From contig QQVO01000059.1 in NCBI GenBank assembly GCA_003388505.1, positions 1-57,500 on the forward strand: a stretch of 57,500 nucleotides of DNA. Direction: 5' to 3'. Both the position numbers and the translations under genes were made by a program. Shown here one piece after another: positions 33,433 to 42,599 of the stretch. Below the pieces are notes generated by a model. It worked only from the letters and a program-made list of their open reading frames with translations. It made no database searches and was not told where the DNA came from. Source of the DNA: Planctomycetota bacterium. Its GTDB lineage: Bacteria; Planctomycetota; Planctomycetia; Planctomycetales; Planctomycetaceae. Position 1 is the first letter of the stretch. Every line of letters starts with the position of its first letter.

Positions 33433-36400
33433 TCAGGGGACGGAGGGTTCGGCTTCGGCCGTGCGGTATGTGATGACGAGGCGCGTTTCCGGTCCAGCGA
33501 GAACGACTCGTCCCGCATCGTGGTCGACCTGGGCGTGAACGAGGGTGTTGCGCTGCAGTTCGTCGCGGCGGGCCAACACATCGCCGGATGTTGCGTCGAG
33601 AACCTCAAGCATCAGCTCGGGGCTGCGTTGATTGTCGCGGACGCGGCTGACCGTAATGAGCACGGGGAGGCTCTGGTGGTGGAAGAGCAAAATGCGACCG
33701 GGGAGCACGGTTTTCGTCCAGAACTCTCCGCTCCTGCGGTCGATAACGAGCAGCTCGCCGCCGATTTCCGCGTTCGGCAATTTCAGGTTGGCGGGCGTCA
33801 CGTTCAGGCGGGCTGATGACACGCTCCGTTTGAGGTGCACGTAGATGCGATCCCGATCCTGAAACACGCTGACATTCTGGACGCCCTCAATCTGCCGCTC
33901 CTCACATTCGGTCTCGAAGCAGATCTCGCCGTCTTCGGCGCGATAGACCGTCAGTCGCGTCCCGCGCAGCAGCGCGATCAGTTTCGCGTCGAAGTCGGTC
34001 GCGATCAGGAACCGGCCTTCCAGAGACTCGTCGAAATAGAGTTCATCCGACAACGGATCACAGTACCGCAGGCGGAGGACGCCTTCCACTCTCGTCTTGT
34101 AGAGGAGTTTCCGCCCGAAGGACGCCTGATGTTTGCGGAGTTCGGCGAGATCGTCACCCGGCGTTTCGACGGGCAGCCGTACTCCGCTCAATGGGTCGAA
34201 CAACTGACAGCCGACGCCGTCCGCGTCGAAGACGACGAGTGCTTCGTGGTCTCCGATGATTCCGGTCCGGTCGTTCCAGTTCAGCCCGCAATCGTGGTCG
34301 AGGTCGCGCCGGACCCAGAGCACGCTCCCGTTCCGTGTGTCGAGCGCGGCCAGAGTTGTTCCGGCCTGGACCGTGCAGAACCGCGGCCCGCGGGGGCCGA
34401 GCCAGGCCCGTTCGCCTCGTGACCCGCTGAGGGAGTCGATCGACCAGAGGATCTTTCCTTCGAGGAGCGACACCCCGCAGACGTCGCGTCCGATGACGGG
34501 CGCGAGATGTCCTGAGTCAAACTGCGAGCCGCCGACGCGATTGATCGAGTGCACCGGGATTTCCAGATGCGCCGTGCGGTGCAACGTGGAGACATTGACG
34601 ACGTCGAGGGCCGCATGATTGCGGCGGGCGCCGAGAGGACCGCTGCGAAAGAGGCCGAGCGCTCCGCCCGCAGTGCGGTAGTACTCGAGGTTGCTGCTCA
34701 GCATCGTTTCCATTGCGGAGAGCGGTTCTTCAGGATCAAGCGCTGCTGCCAGTTCGGGCCAGGGCTGCTCGTCGATCTCCGCCGATTCGGCCCGGAGCGT
34801 GCGCTGCATGCGTTTGCGGACCTCGGCCCATCCGGGACGACCGGCAGCCTGACGCCGCAGACAGGCATCCAGACGAGTCCCGTCTTCGACCAGCTCACCG
34901 CCGCGCCGCCGGCAGAGTTCATCAATGACTTGCACGGCGTCCTCCGCCAATCCGAGGGTCAGCCAGAGGTCAACCAGGGCGGTCGCCGCCTCGGCGCAAG
35001 CGTCTGTCGAGTGCTGCCGGCAGGCGTCGAGCAACATCAATTCGGCGTCCTGCAGCCGCCCATCATCAATCAGGGCCGCCGCAGTTCTTGAGATCGCTCC
35101 CCGCCCGATCAATTCCAAACCGGGGGGAGCGCCTGGACCTGAGCCGGTCGGGAAGTTCCGCCGCACGAAGTCCTGTCGGAACTCGTCGAATCGCTCTGCT
35201 TCTTCAGCGGAGAGTCCGCGGCGGTAGCGGGTCAACATGGCGGCCGCAAACGTCTCGGGTTTGACCAGGTAATCACCGGTGGGCGTCATTGCGATCGGGG
35301 CGGAAGACCCGGAGTTCCAGACTTCGAGCGCTCCGGAGAAGGCGGCCGAAATGTCTTCCGATTGAAGATCATGTTGCAGTCGATGCAGCAGGAATCGGGC
35401 TCGCTGCTCCGGAGTGGACGCCAACTCCTCCAATTGGTCAAACCGTTCGTCGCTGCCTCCGGCCGACGCGAGTTCCGCGTAGATCAGTTCCCGCATGTGG
35501 CCTTCGACCGCACGTGTGACGACCCTGTTGGAAGATCTCTCGGCGGCTCGGAGCAGGGACGTCTTCGCATCCGAGTCCAGGCCCAGTCGCAGTTGCAGTT
35601 CGGCGGCTCGCAGGTATTCCTCCGCAACTGCCGATCCATCCGTCAGCTTGGGCGCGAGCCTGTTGAGTTCCGCACGCGCCTGGGGGTAGACCGTCACACC
35701 GGTCGCCGAACTGACGACGATGCGGTCGCCGTAGACCAGCAGATTGCCGGTTGAGGCGTTGGTCGCAGTCGAAGCGGCCATGAGCGGCTGATCGGCCGTT
35801 CCCACCGGCCGGTGCGTCGTGTGTATAGCGGATTCACGCGAGACGAGCAGGTCGGTGCCGATGCGTCCGGTCGAAACGTCGATCGACACGATGCGTCCGT
35901 CGTCCGTCGGCAGCAGGTAATCGTTTCCGATCCGCGCGCCGCGTCCCGAGGGGAGGGGTGTTCGGGTCTCCCAGCGAAGTTCGCCGGTGTGGACGTCCAG
36001 CCCGCGGCAAGAGTCCGGCCCGACGAGCAGCACATGGGCGTCGTCAACCGCAGCCGCGTAGAGCGCGTCGTCTCGCGACGGGCGGTGAGCCCAGACGGGG
36101 CGGCCGGTCAACAGGTCGATGCAGTGGACGCAATCGGACTGGCTCGCCAGAAGGACAATGCGTCCGCCGGCAATCAGGGGCAGGTTGATGAATTCCGCCT
36201 TGCCGCACTCGCGCCATTTCGCGCGAGGTCCGCGCCAGGGTTGGGACGGACCGCTGCGGTCGGAGTACGAATAGACCCAGCGGAGTGAGCCGCTCGTCGA
36301 ATCGACGCCGACGAGTGTGCCGAGTTGTGTGGGGCACACGATGACGCCGTCCGCTGCGGTCGGGCAACATGCGAGGCGGGACCGTTGCGAGTGCGGACCG

Positions 36401-38157
36401 ATGCTGCGGTCGACCATCGAGATCGGCTGCTCCCATTGCACGGAACCGTCGCCCGCGTCGAGAGAGAGCAATCTGATTTCATCCGCGCATTCTGCGAGCA
36501 CGTACAGCGCTCCGGCATAGGGGAGCGGGGGCCCGAGGAAGTACCGGCGGTCTGACGAGGGTTCGTCGCCGCAAGTCCATGCGATGCGGTCACCCGTTCG
36601 TCCGGTTGCATCAAGGAGATGAACGGCGACCAGTCGGTTGCAGCAGGACGGTTGCTCGTCTGACTTGAAGTTCTCGGCGGCGTCGGTTCGGGCGTCAACG
36701 AAGTAGACCCGCTCACCGTCGCTCGAGAGCATTCCCGATACCGAATTCGCGGCGAAGGTCTGCTCGAAGATCGCCGCCGCTTCGACGTCTGCTTCTCCGC
36801 CGCTACGAGCGGCGGACGAGTCGGCGGGGCTTGAAAGCACCTTGGCGAGAGAACCGTTGCATTCGAACTTCCATCGCGCCTGCCCGGTCGTGAGGTCGCG
36901 GGCAACCACTTCGGAGTAAGTCCGCACCAGCACCAGGTCATGCACCGCAAGCGCGAAGTTCGACGTCGCGCGCGATTCGTACTCCTTTGATCGCGAGGCG
37001 CCCCAGGCGTCCGCGACGCGGTTCATCACCTCGTCCACCGACGACTGGTCGAAGTGCGCCACCTGGGCAATCTCGGATTGTGGCGCCGAAGGTTCCCGAC
37101 CGAAAGGGGCTGTCCAGAGGGGCCGGTCGGACGGGACGCTGCCGGCGTCGATCCGGATTCCTGAATCGCTGCCGAACGCCGTGGTCCATTCCTCCTGCGG
37201 ATCGGCCGCAACCACCCGAGCATGCTGGTTCGTGAGTGCAATCAGCCACTTGCCGGCGGTTTGAGTCTTTTCTCCGATGACCAGCGGAGTCTGCAAGTCG
37301 GCCTGGCTGAGCGCGGGACCGTCGACGGCCTGCCCCGAGAGTCGGGCCGCCACGTCGATCCAAAGCCGATCGGAGCACTCGAGCGTCGCCGCGTGACGAG
37401 GATCTTCGAGCAGGAGGCGCCACCACCGATGGGCCGTCGCCATGTCACCGCAATCCATTGCTGAGAGCGCCCGCATTCGCAGCGCTGCTCCGCCTGCGCT
37501 GGTGTGCACGTAACGCCAGACCAGTTCGTCCAGCAACTGGTGATCGCCGGTCGCCAGGAACTCGTCCCAGATCAGTTCGGCGTCGGTTCCGTGTAAGGAC
37601 TGATATAGATCCCGGTCTGTTTCGGGCAGGCTGCTGAGGAGGCTTCTGGCCGCCTCTTTCGCCGATCGCGGAGATCGGGATCTCTCTTCCCACAGGAACA
37701 CGTCGTGGGAAGCATCGAAGACGGTCTGCAAGGCGTGCAGACCATCCGTGCTGCGGCCTTCCTGGAAGGCGCGTCGGGCGTTGGCAAGCAAGACCGAGTA
37801 TTCACGGTCGCGAATCAGAGATTCGTTGAGCCGCTGGCGCTGGGCCGCCCGCCGCATCTGTTCCGCCATCACGGCCCGATCGGCGCCGGCCGGGGTCTCT
37901 GCGGCCGGTTCGTGCAGAGTTGACTCGGCAGGGACTGGTGCCGTCTCAGGATCGGCCTGGGCCAGAAAGAGCGGCGTCGAAGAAGTCGGCTGTGAGGCCT
38001 GGTCCGCAGAGAGACTCTCCGCGTCACCTCGGAGGTTCAGGTCCGAAGCTCCAGCACTGCACACCGAGTCGCCTCCGGCTGCGTAAATACAGACCGAGAC
38101 GATCGTGCTCGCGAACTGCAGCGTCCATCCCTGGAGCGCCGGCCGCGAAATCTGCAT
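33433..38157 (-). CDS. Very large exported protein with two PQQ-like beta-propellers
   Basis: A 1,574-residue protein, about four times a BamB. A signal peptide (about 1-36) and a Pro/Ala/Glu-rich linker lead into a helical region (about 95-265). Blade motifs of the PQQ_2 type follow from about 270 to 790 (TTGQARWKF, GDGSVQWEQ, TSGSLRWVY, LTGRPVWAH, HTGELRWET). A second helical solenoid-like region spans about 800-1140, then a second propeller from about 1180 to the end (NGSVLWVRR and others). No residues of a true PQQ alcohol dehydrogenase are visible; a scaffold or binding role is more likely. The ATG follows an ideal AAGGAG at 7 bases, predicting strong translation. Confidence 0.85.
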   Translation of the reverse strand: MQISRPALQGWTLQFASTIVSVCIYAAGGDSVCSAGASDLNLRGDAESLSADQASQPTSSTPLFLAQADPETAPVPAESTLHEPAAETPAGADRAVMAEQMRRAAQRQRLNESLIRDREYSVLLANARRAFQEGRSTDGLHALQTVFDASHDVFLWEERSRSPRSAKEAARSLLSSLPETDRDLYQSLHGTDAELIWDEFLATGDHQLLDELVWRYVHTSAGGAALRMRALSAMDCGDMATAHRWWRLLLEDPRHAATLECSDRLWIDVAARLSGQAVDGPALSQADLQTPLVIGEKTQTAGKWLIALTNQHARVVAADPQEEWTTAFGSDSGIRIDAGSVPSDRPLWTAPFGREPSAPQSEIAQVAHFDQSSVDEVMNRVADAWGASRSKEYESRATSNFALAVHDLVLVRTYSEVVARDLTTGQARWKFECNGSLAKVLSSPADSSAARSGGEADVEAAAIFEQTFAANSVSGMLSSDGERVYFVDARTDAAENFKSDEQPSCCNRLVAVHLLDATGRTGDRIAWTCGDEPSSDRRYFLGPPLPYAGALYVLAECADEIRLLSLDAGDGSVQWEQPISMVDRSIGPHSQRSRLACCPTAADGVIVCPTQLGTLVGVDSTSGSLRWVYSYSDRSGPSQPWRGPRAKWRECGKAEFINLPLIAGGRIVLLASQSDCVHCIDLLTGRPVWAHRPSRDDALYAAAVDDAHVLLVGPDSCRGLDVHTGELRWETRTPLPSGRGARIGNDYLLPTDDGRIVSIDVSTGRIGTDLLVSRESAIHTTHRPVGTADQPLMAASTATNASTGNLLVYGDRIVVSSATGVTVYPQARAELNRLAPKLTDGSAVAEEYLRAAELQLRLGLDSDAKTSLLRAAERSSNRVVTRAVEGHMRELIYAELASAGGSDERFDQLEELASTPEQRARFLLHRLQHDLQSEDISAAFSGALEVWNSGSSAPIAMTPTGDYLVKPETFAAAMLTRYRRGLSAEEAERFDEFRQDFVRRNFPTGSGPGAPPGLELIGRGAISRTAAALIDDGRLQDAELMLLDACRQHSTDACAEAATALVDLWLTLGLAEDAVQVIDELCRRRGGELVEDGTRLDACLRRQAAGRPGWAEVRKRMQRTLRAESAEIDEQPWPELAAALDPEEPLSAMETMLSSNLEYYRTAGGALGLFRSGPLGARRNHAALDVVNVSTLHRTAHLEIPVHSINRVGGSQFDSGHLAPVIGRDVCGVSLLEGKILWSIDSLSGSRGERAWLGPRGPRFCTVQAGTTLAALDTRNGSVLWVRRDLDHDCGLNWNDRTGIIGDHEALVVFDADGVGCQLFDPLSGVRLPVETPGDDLAELRKHQASFGRKLLYKTRVEGVLRLRYCDPLSDELYFDESLEGRFLIATDFDAKLIALLRGTRLTVYRAEDGEICFETECEERQIEGVQNVSVFQDRDRIYVHLKRSVSSARLNVTPANLKLPNAEIGGELLVIDRRSGEFWTKTVLPGRILLFHHQSLPVLITVSRVRDNQRSPELMLEVLDATSGDVLARRDELQRNTLVHAQVDHDAGRVVLAGPETRLVITYRTAEAEPSVP

Positions 38158-38427
38158 CTCTCAACTCCTTTTGAGAGAATGCGCCCCACCTGCGAAAAAT
38201 CTGCGAAGGTCTATCAGAAACCGGGACGTCCTTACTAGCCCGATCCGTCTTTGCAGCGGTCCGGCGGACCGGAATCGCGAAGAATTCGAGCCAGTGTCGG
38301 CTGCAATCTGTCCAAACAGCGGGGCTTGGGGGTACTGGGGGCTTTTTCGTGTCGGCCCTGCGTGAGACTCGGGCAGCGAACTGACGTTCGCTTCCTCTGC
38401 CCTACAGCGATCGGTTGCGCCGACGTC

Positions 38428-38444
38428 CAGCCCTGTCAGGGCTG
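38428..38444. repeat. CAGCCCT hairpin with 3-base loop
   Basis: CAGCCCT and AGGGCTG pair exactly around gtc, with TTTT following on the plus strand. It lies in the 468-base spacer 38158-38625, which otherwise holds only the 97-bp repeat and no gene I can support. Confidence 0.6.
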
Positions 38445-38484
38445 TTTTCGGGGGTTGGCTGGAGTGTAGATCCGCCCGGCGGAG

Positions 38485-38581
38485 GCGTCGCCCGCAACCC
38501 AACCACGTAGCGCACGCAGCCTTGCGTGCGTGCCGCTGATCGCAGAGGCGGTTGACGCACGCTGGCAGCGTGCACTACGGG
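38485..38581. repeat. 97-bp dispersed repeat, copy 2
   Basis: Direct near-identical copy of 10641-10737, with about four substitutions and no gap over 97 bases. It has the same two internal palindromes, which are unchanged apart from one end base. Confidence 0.85.
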
Positions 38582-38625
38582 TGAGAACCCCTCAACCTCA
38601 AGAACCTGAATTGAGGGACCACTCG

Positions 38626-39042
38626 TTACGGAAAGCGAATGGCCCCGTTGCAGAACTTGCAGGCCACTTTCATGCCCAGATACTTCGCCGCGACCCGCAA
38701 CTCCTTCGAGCAGTGAGGGCAGGTCGTGTAGAAGGCCGCCGACTGAGCGCTGGATTCATCCAGGTGGAATTGTCCGTCGCACTTGTTGCAGGCCACATGC
38801 TTGCCGACAAACCGCTTGTGGATGCGCAGTTCGTCAGAACAATGCGGGCAGGGTACGAAATATCCGACCGGCGGGGCGTCAATCACGGCTTCAACCTCCG
38901 GGAGGGGCGAAAACTCCGGGGCCTCGATTTCTCTCGGTCGGAGATCGGTATTGAGCAGGACGCGGCAGGTCGCGCACCGGACCAGCTTGGCCGGCATGTC
39001 CTCACCACATTCGGGGCAGGGCCCGCCAGGCCACGCCGGCAT
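38626..39042 (-). CDS. Small protein with three zinc ribbons
   Basis: A 138-residue protein made largely of three Cys4 ribbons: CPEC...CATC (C9/C12 with C23/C26), CPHC...CNKC (about 65/68 with 84/87) and CPHC...CKFC (about 108/111 with 127/130). The last two repeats are alike (ELRIHKRFVGKHVACNKC and ELRVAAKYLGMKVACKFC), indicating internal duplication. Each resembles the MJ0042-type ribbon common at the N terminus of planctomycete proteins. No other domain is present, so it may be an adaptor for nucleic acid or protein binding. Start ATG has GAAGGAAA upstream. It begins 15 bases after the stop of the PQQ-like gene, so the two form an operon. Confidence 0.82.
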   Translation of the reverse strand: MPAWPGGPCPECGEDMPAKLVRCATCRVLLNTDLRPREIEAPEFSPLPEVEAVIDAPPVGYFVPCPHCSDELRIHKRFVGKHVACNKCDGQFHLDESSAQSAAFYTTCPHCSKELRVAAKYLGMKVACKFCNGAIRFP

Positions 39043-39057
39043 TCTGTTTCCTTCGAT

Positions 39058-40458
39058 TCAGTTTCCCGCAGCCGCCTGAGGGCCGGCTTTCAAACAGGCG
39101 AGCCGGTCAAATCCCCGAAAATAGACGCGACCGTTGCCGACCGCCGGCGTGGAATGCGATCCGACGCCGAGAGGGCTCGACTTCTGTCCGGTAAATTCGG
39201 GACTGGCCTCCACAACGACCACTTCTCCCTCTTCACTCATGCAGTACAAGTAGCCGTCGATGAGAATCGGCGAACCGCTGTAGTTTCCTCCGATCCGTTC
39301 CTTCCAGGCCGTCCTCCCGGTCGCCATTTCGACGCAACAGATCATTCCGCGATCACACCAGAGATAGACGTACTCGCCGAGGACGATCGGAGTGGGAACG
39401 TAGTTCAACGTTTCCGCCTGTAAGCGTTCGTACTTCAGCGTCGCGGCGGTGCCGTCAGCGGCGTCGGGATCGACCGCCATCAGATACTTTCCGATGCCTC
39501 CCGACCCGCAACTCGCCAGGATGAGACCGTTCCCGTAAACGGGACAGGCGACGGTGCGGAGCGGCATTTCCGGCGTGGTCCACAACTCCTCGCCGGTCTC
39601 CGGGTCGTACCCGGTGAGTCCGCTGACGCCGCTGAGGCAGATCAACTGCGGATCGTGGTCCGCGCGCTCAAGAACGAAGGGGGTTGAATAGGAGACTTCG
39701 CGGGATTCTCGCGGGCTCTGCCAGATCACATCGCCGGTGCGCCGGTCGAACGCCAGCAGCGAACTGACTCCCGGCTCGCGCTGATCATTGGCGACGATCA
39801 ACGTTTCGTTGTAAACGATCGGCGAGACCCCCTGACCGTGCTGACACACGAACGGTCCGACGTCGTACCGCCAAACTTCTTCGCCGTCCATGGTGTAGGC
39901 GATCACCCACTGCTGATCGAAGTCGGCGTGAATGACGTAGACGCGTTCGCCATCGACCGCGGGTGTTGAGGAGGCGTAGCTGTTTTTCACGTGCAGATGG
40001 TTCGTGTCGAGTCGCTCCGACCGCGACCAGACCTGCTCGCCGGTCGACGCGTCGAGTCGATACAGCGTCCGCAGACCGTCTTCGTCGCCCGTTGTGATGA
40101 AGAGCGCATCGTCCCAGACGACCGGTGAGGCGTGCCCGATGCCCGGCAGGGAGACGACCCATTCGTAATCGTCCTCGGTCCACTCCGTGGGCACCCCGGA
40201 GAGGTCGCTGACGCCTGTGCCGTTCGTTCCCCGGAAGCGGGGCCAATTCTCGGCCTGTGCCGCGGGCTGATGGCAGGCGGCGAGGATCAGCGCTGCGGCA
40301 ATGACCGACGGAAGCGTGCTGACGCCGTTAGAGAAAATTGCTCGACCATGTGTCCGCGTCGAGCGGTGTGTGGACTGTCGAGGACGAGAATCCGCGAGAC
40401 AGATCGCCAACACTGATTCGCAAAGCGCCATAATCCGTTGCTTCAGCCGGTGTTGCAT
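39058..40458 (-). CDS. PQQ-like beta-propeller protein
   Basis: A 466-residue eight-bladed propeller of the PQQ_2/BamB-like type. Blade motifs include ASTGEQVWSRS, MDGEEVWRY, RTGDVIWQS, ETGEELWTT and ATGRTAWKE. It opens with NWPRFRGTNGTGVSDLSGVPTEW, typical of planctomycete paralogs (compare 50745-51989). The ATG at 40458 has GGAG 8 bases upstream but places ~45 polar residues before the hydrophobic leader STLPSVIAAALILAACHQ. That leader contains a lipobox-like LAAC, so a lipoprotein is possible if translation starts later at a non-standard codon. Function unknown; likely a periplasmic binding scaffold. Confidence 0.86.
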   Translation of the reverse strand: MQHRLKQRIMALCESVLAICLADSRPRQSTHRSTRTHGRAIFSNGVSTLPSVIAAALILAACHQPAAQAENWPRFRGTNGTGVSDLSGVPTEWTEDDYEWVVSLPGIGHASPVVWDDALFITTGDEDGLRTLYRLDASTGEQVWSRSERLDTNHLHVKNSYASSTPAVDGERVYVIHADFDQQWVIAYTMDGEEVWRYDVGPFVCQHGQGVSPIVYNETLIVANDQREPGVSSLLAFDRRTGDVIWQSPRESREVSYSTPFVLERADHDPQLICLSGVSGLTGYDPETGEELWTTPEMPLRTVACPVYGNGLILASCGSGGIGKYLMAVDPDAADGTAATLKYERLQAETLNYVPTPIVLGEYVYLWCDRGMICCVEMATGRTAWKERIGGNYSGSPILIDGYLYCMSEEGEVVVVEASPEFTGQKSSPLGVGSHSTPAVGNGRVYFRGFDRLACLKAGPQAAAGN

Positions 40459-40864
40459 CGAACGTGCTCCGCTTGCTTCAGGGAATCTCCGTCGGGGGTT
40501 CCCCGGTTCGGCTCCAGGTTCAAAAATCGAAGAATCCGAATAGCATGAACGGCGACGCAGTTCTCTGCAAGTCGGGCCGACCGGGGATTTCCCGATGCGC
40601 AGCGGGGCCGGGGAGCCCCTCCGCAAGGCGATGCGGGGGCGTGATCGGACTTTTTTCTTTGACGGGACGATCCGGGGCGCGTAAGCTGGACGGATCATCT
40701 GCAACCGAATTCATCCGGTTCCTTTCTTCTTTCGGCGGTTCCTTCGGCATTTCGCAGTCCGTCTCGGTACGGACGAGTTTTCAGAGGTCGTTGCACGTGG
40801 GACGGACGGCGTCGTCTGGTCCGCCCGTCAGGGAGCCCAGCGTGCCCAGACAGGAGATTGGCTC
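40459..40864. other. Divergent intergenic spacer, 406 bases
   Basis: Lies between the divergent PQQ-like gene and the hypothetical gene at 40865. Locally less GC-rich around 40690-40760 (TTCCTTTCTTCTTTCGG), which may hold promoter elements. I see no gene, terminator or clear hexamer pair. Confidence 0.4.
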
Positions 40865-41314
40865 ATGCCGCGTTACAACTGCCCCGAAGACGGTTTCGAC
40901 CTCCGCCAGTGCTACGAATTTGAATACATTCTCATTGGCGATCTGCGGGATCTGCTCGAAGATCCGTTTGACGACGAGAACCGCCGCTGGCTCGTTGCCG
41001 TCGTTGACGCCCTGCTGGAGACGCTTCCTCGGGAGTTCGAGCTGAAGTCTCAGGAAGGGTATCTCGCCGACGTGCTCGAGGAGTTTCCCAACTGGGATTC
41101 CGAAGTTGCCCGGCTGGAACAGCAGTACGCAGTGTTGTGCTCGCGGCTGGCGCAGTTGCGGGAGCGGATCATGAGCCGCAACCCGCTGCAGGAAATCTCC
41201 GAGCGTTTGAAGATCGAACTGGAAGCCTGGATGGACGCTTTCGCCCGCCTGCACCGGGACGAACAGCAACTCGTGCTCTCGGCGGCGAATCTGGAAGTCG
41301 GCGCGGGCGACTGA
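40865..41314 (+). CDS. Conserved-looking hypothetical, helical, acidic
   Basis: A 149-residue cytoplasmic protein with AGGAG 8 bases before its ATG. It begins PRYNCPEDGFDLRQCYEFEY, then is almost wholly helical: LIGDLRDLLEDPFDDENRRWLVAVVDALLETLPREFEL (about 22-58) and a heptad-like region ARLEQQYAVLCSRLAQLRERIMS (about 82-104). The last segment (LQEISERLKIELEAWMDAFARLHRDEQQLVL) may form a coiled coil. I do not recognise a named family. A GCGAGC element lies 7 bases past its stop. Confidence 0.72.
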   Translation: MPRYNCPEDGFDLRQCYEFEYILIGDLRDLLEDPFDDENRRWLVAVVDALLETLPREFELKSQEGYLADVLEEFPNWDSEVARLEQQYAVLCSRLAQLRERIMSRNPLQEISERLKIELEAWMDAFARLHRDEQQLVLSAANLEVGAGD

Positions 41315-41321
41315 AGACCCG

Positions 41322-41346
41322 GCGAGCGACCGGTGTCAGCCGGCCG
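41322..41346 (+). repeat. GCGAGC-stem-GTCAGC element, copy 4
   Basis: The head GCGAGC and loop TGTCAGC match the other copies, while the stem is CCGG/CCGG, here flanked by CGA/CCG. It lies 7 bases past the stop of the 149-residue hypothetical gene. Confidence 0.65.
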
Positions 41347-41477
41347 ATGGCGTCTCGGTCTCTCGGCAGTCTGTTTTCACGTCTCAGCATCCGGGTTCAC
41401 CGGTCACAACCGGGAACTGACGTTTCCGGCTCGCCGCTGTTTGGCATTCGCACTTCTGCCGCGTCCGCCCGGCCGTC

Positions 41478-41483
41478 TATAAT
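41478..41483 (+). promoter_or_regulatory. TATAAT -10 element before rhomboid gene
   Basis: An exact TATAAT, 60 bases before the rhomboid ATG, in otherwise GC-rich sequence. No good -35 hexamer stands 16-18 bases upstream, so an activator or another sigma factor may contribute. Confidence 0.5.
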
Positions 41484-41542
41484 GCCCCGTCCCTGATCGC
41501 AGCGCGAGACCACCGGTTCGTCAGCAACGAGTCCCGAGACGC

Positions 41543-42412
41543 ATGGGCATTTACAATCGAGACTATCTCCGCGACGAGTACAGTCCGCATTCCAGCGGGA
41601 GCGGCGGGAGGAGCATGGTCGCAACGTTGATTATCGTCAATGTTGCGGTGTTTGTTCTTCAACTGATCACGGTCCAGCACGGCTTCATCGAGCGATGGTT
41701 CCAACTCGGCCCACAACAAGTCCTGAATGGTCAGATCTGGCGGCTGAGCACGTATGACTTCCTGCACGATCCCACAAGCATCTGGCACCTGCTGTTCAAC
41801 ATGTGGATCTTCTATCTGGCGGGACGCAAGGTCGAAGGATTCTACGGCCCCCGCGAACTGCTGTTTTTCTATCTGACGGCGGGAATCGTCTCGGGAGTTG
41901 TCTTCGTCGGTTGGGCGCTGTTTTTGAACAGCGTTGCTCCGGCGATCGGCGCATCCGGCGCGGTAGCCGCGGTCATGATCCTCTACGCACTGAACTGGCC
42001 GAACGAAGTGTGGATGATCTTTGGAATTATCCCGATCCGAGTGATCTGGATCGCCATTATCACTGCGGCGCTTGACCTGCATCCCATGCTGCTGCAGTTG
42101 GGCGGCGCGGATTTCTCCGACGGCGTCGCCCATTCGGCCCACGTGGGGGGGATGCTCTTCGCACTCGTCTACCAGCGGAGGAACTGGCGAATCGAACATT
42201 GGCTCGGCTGGTTCCGCTCCGGCGACTGGAAGCGGCGGCTCCGGCCCAAGGCGAAGCTTCGCGTTTACCAGCCGGAGACTCCCGTCGACCTCGAGAGCCG
42301 CGTCGACGAGTTGTTGCAGAAGGTCGCAGAGCAGGGTGAGCAAAGCCTGACGGACGCGGAACGTGCGGAACTGGTCGAAGCCAGCCGCCGCTATCGCAAC
42401 CGCAGCCGATGA
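41543..42412 (+). CDS. Rhomboid family intramembrane serine protease
   Basis: A 289-residue membrane protein with six hydrophobic segments (about 25-45, 75-95, 105-127, 134-152, 156-176 and 196-212). The catalytic dyad is Ser138 in GASGA and His200 in HSAHVGG. HLLFNMWIFYLAG (about 84-96) supplies the oxyanion-type His/Asn of helix 2. It cleaves transmembrane substrates within the inner membrane. The cytoplasmic C-terminal ~75 residues (RLRPKAKLRVYQPETP...) end in a short helical segment with ESRVDELLQKVAEQGEQSLTDAERAEL, a tail often seen on planctomycete rhomboids. All active-site residues are present. It is followed after 187 bases by the TIR gene on the same strand. Confidence 0.94.
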   Translation: MGIYNRDYLRDEYSPHSSGSGGRSMVATLIIVNVAVFVLQLITVQHGFIERWFQLGPQQVLNGQIWRLSTYDFLHDPTSIWHLLFNMWIFYLAGRKVEGFYGPRELLFFYLTAGIVSGVVFVGWALFLNSVAPAIGASGAVAAVMILYALNWPNEVWMIFGIIPIRVIWIAIITAALDLHPMLLQLGGADFSDGVAHSAHVGGMLFALVYQRRNWRIEHWLGWFRSGDWKRRLRPKAKLRVYQPETPVDLESRVDELLQKVAEQGEQSLTDAERAELVEASRRYRNRSR

Positions 42413-42599
42413 ATCTTCTTCGGGCGTCCAGCGTCGACCGAACGGCGAACGGCTGCGCCGACGCCGGGGAGGATCGTGCTTGCTTTCGGTCGACGCCGCG
42501 TCTTGAATGAGTGGTGTGGCGTCGCGCGGCGCGGATTCATTCGTTCTGCAATGCAGGGGACGTCCCCCTTCTTCCACGGCAACTCAGGCGGCGACCGGC

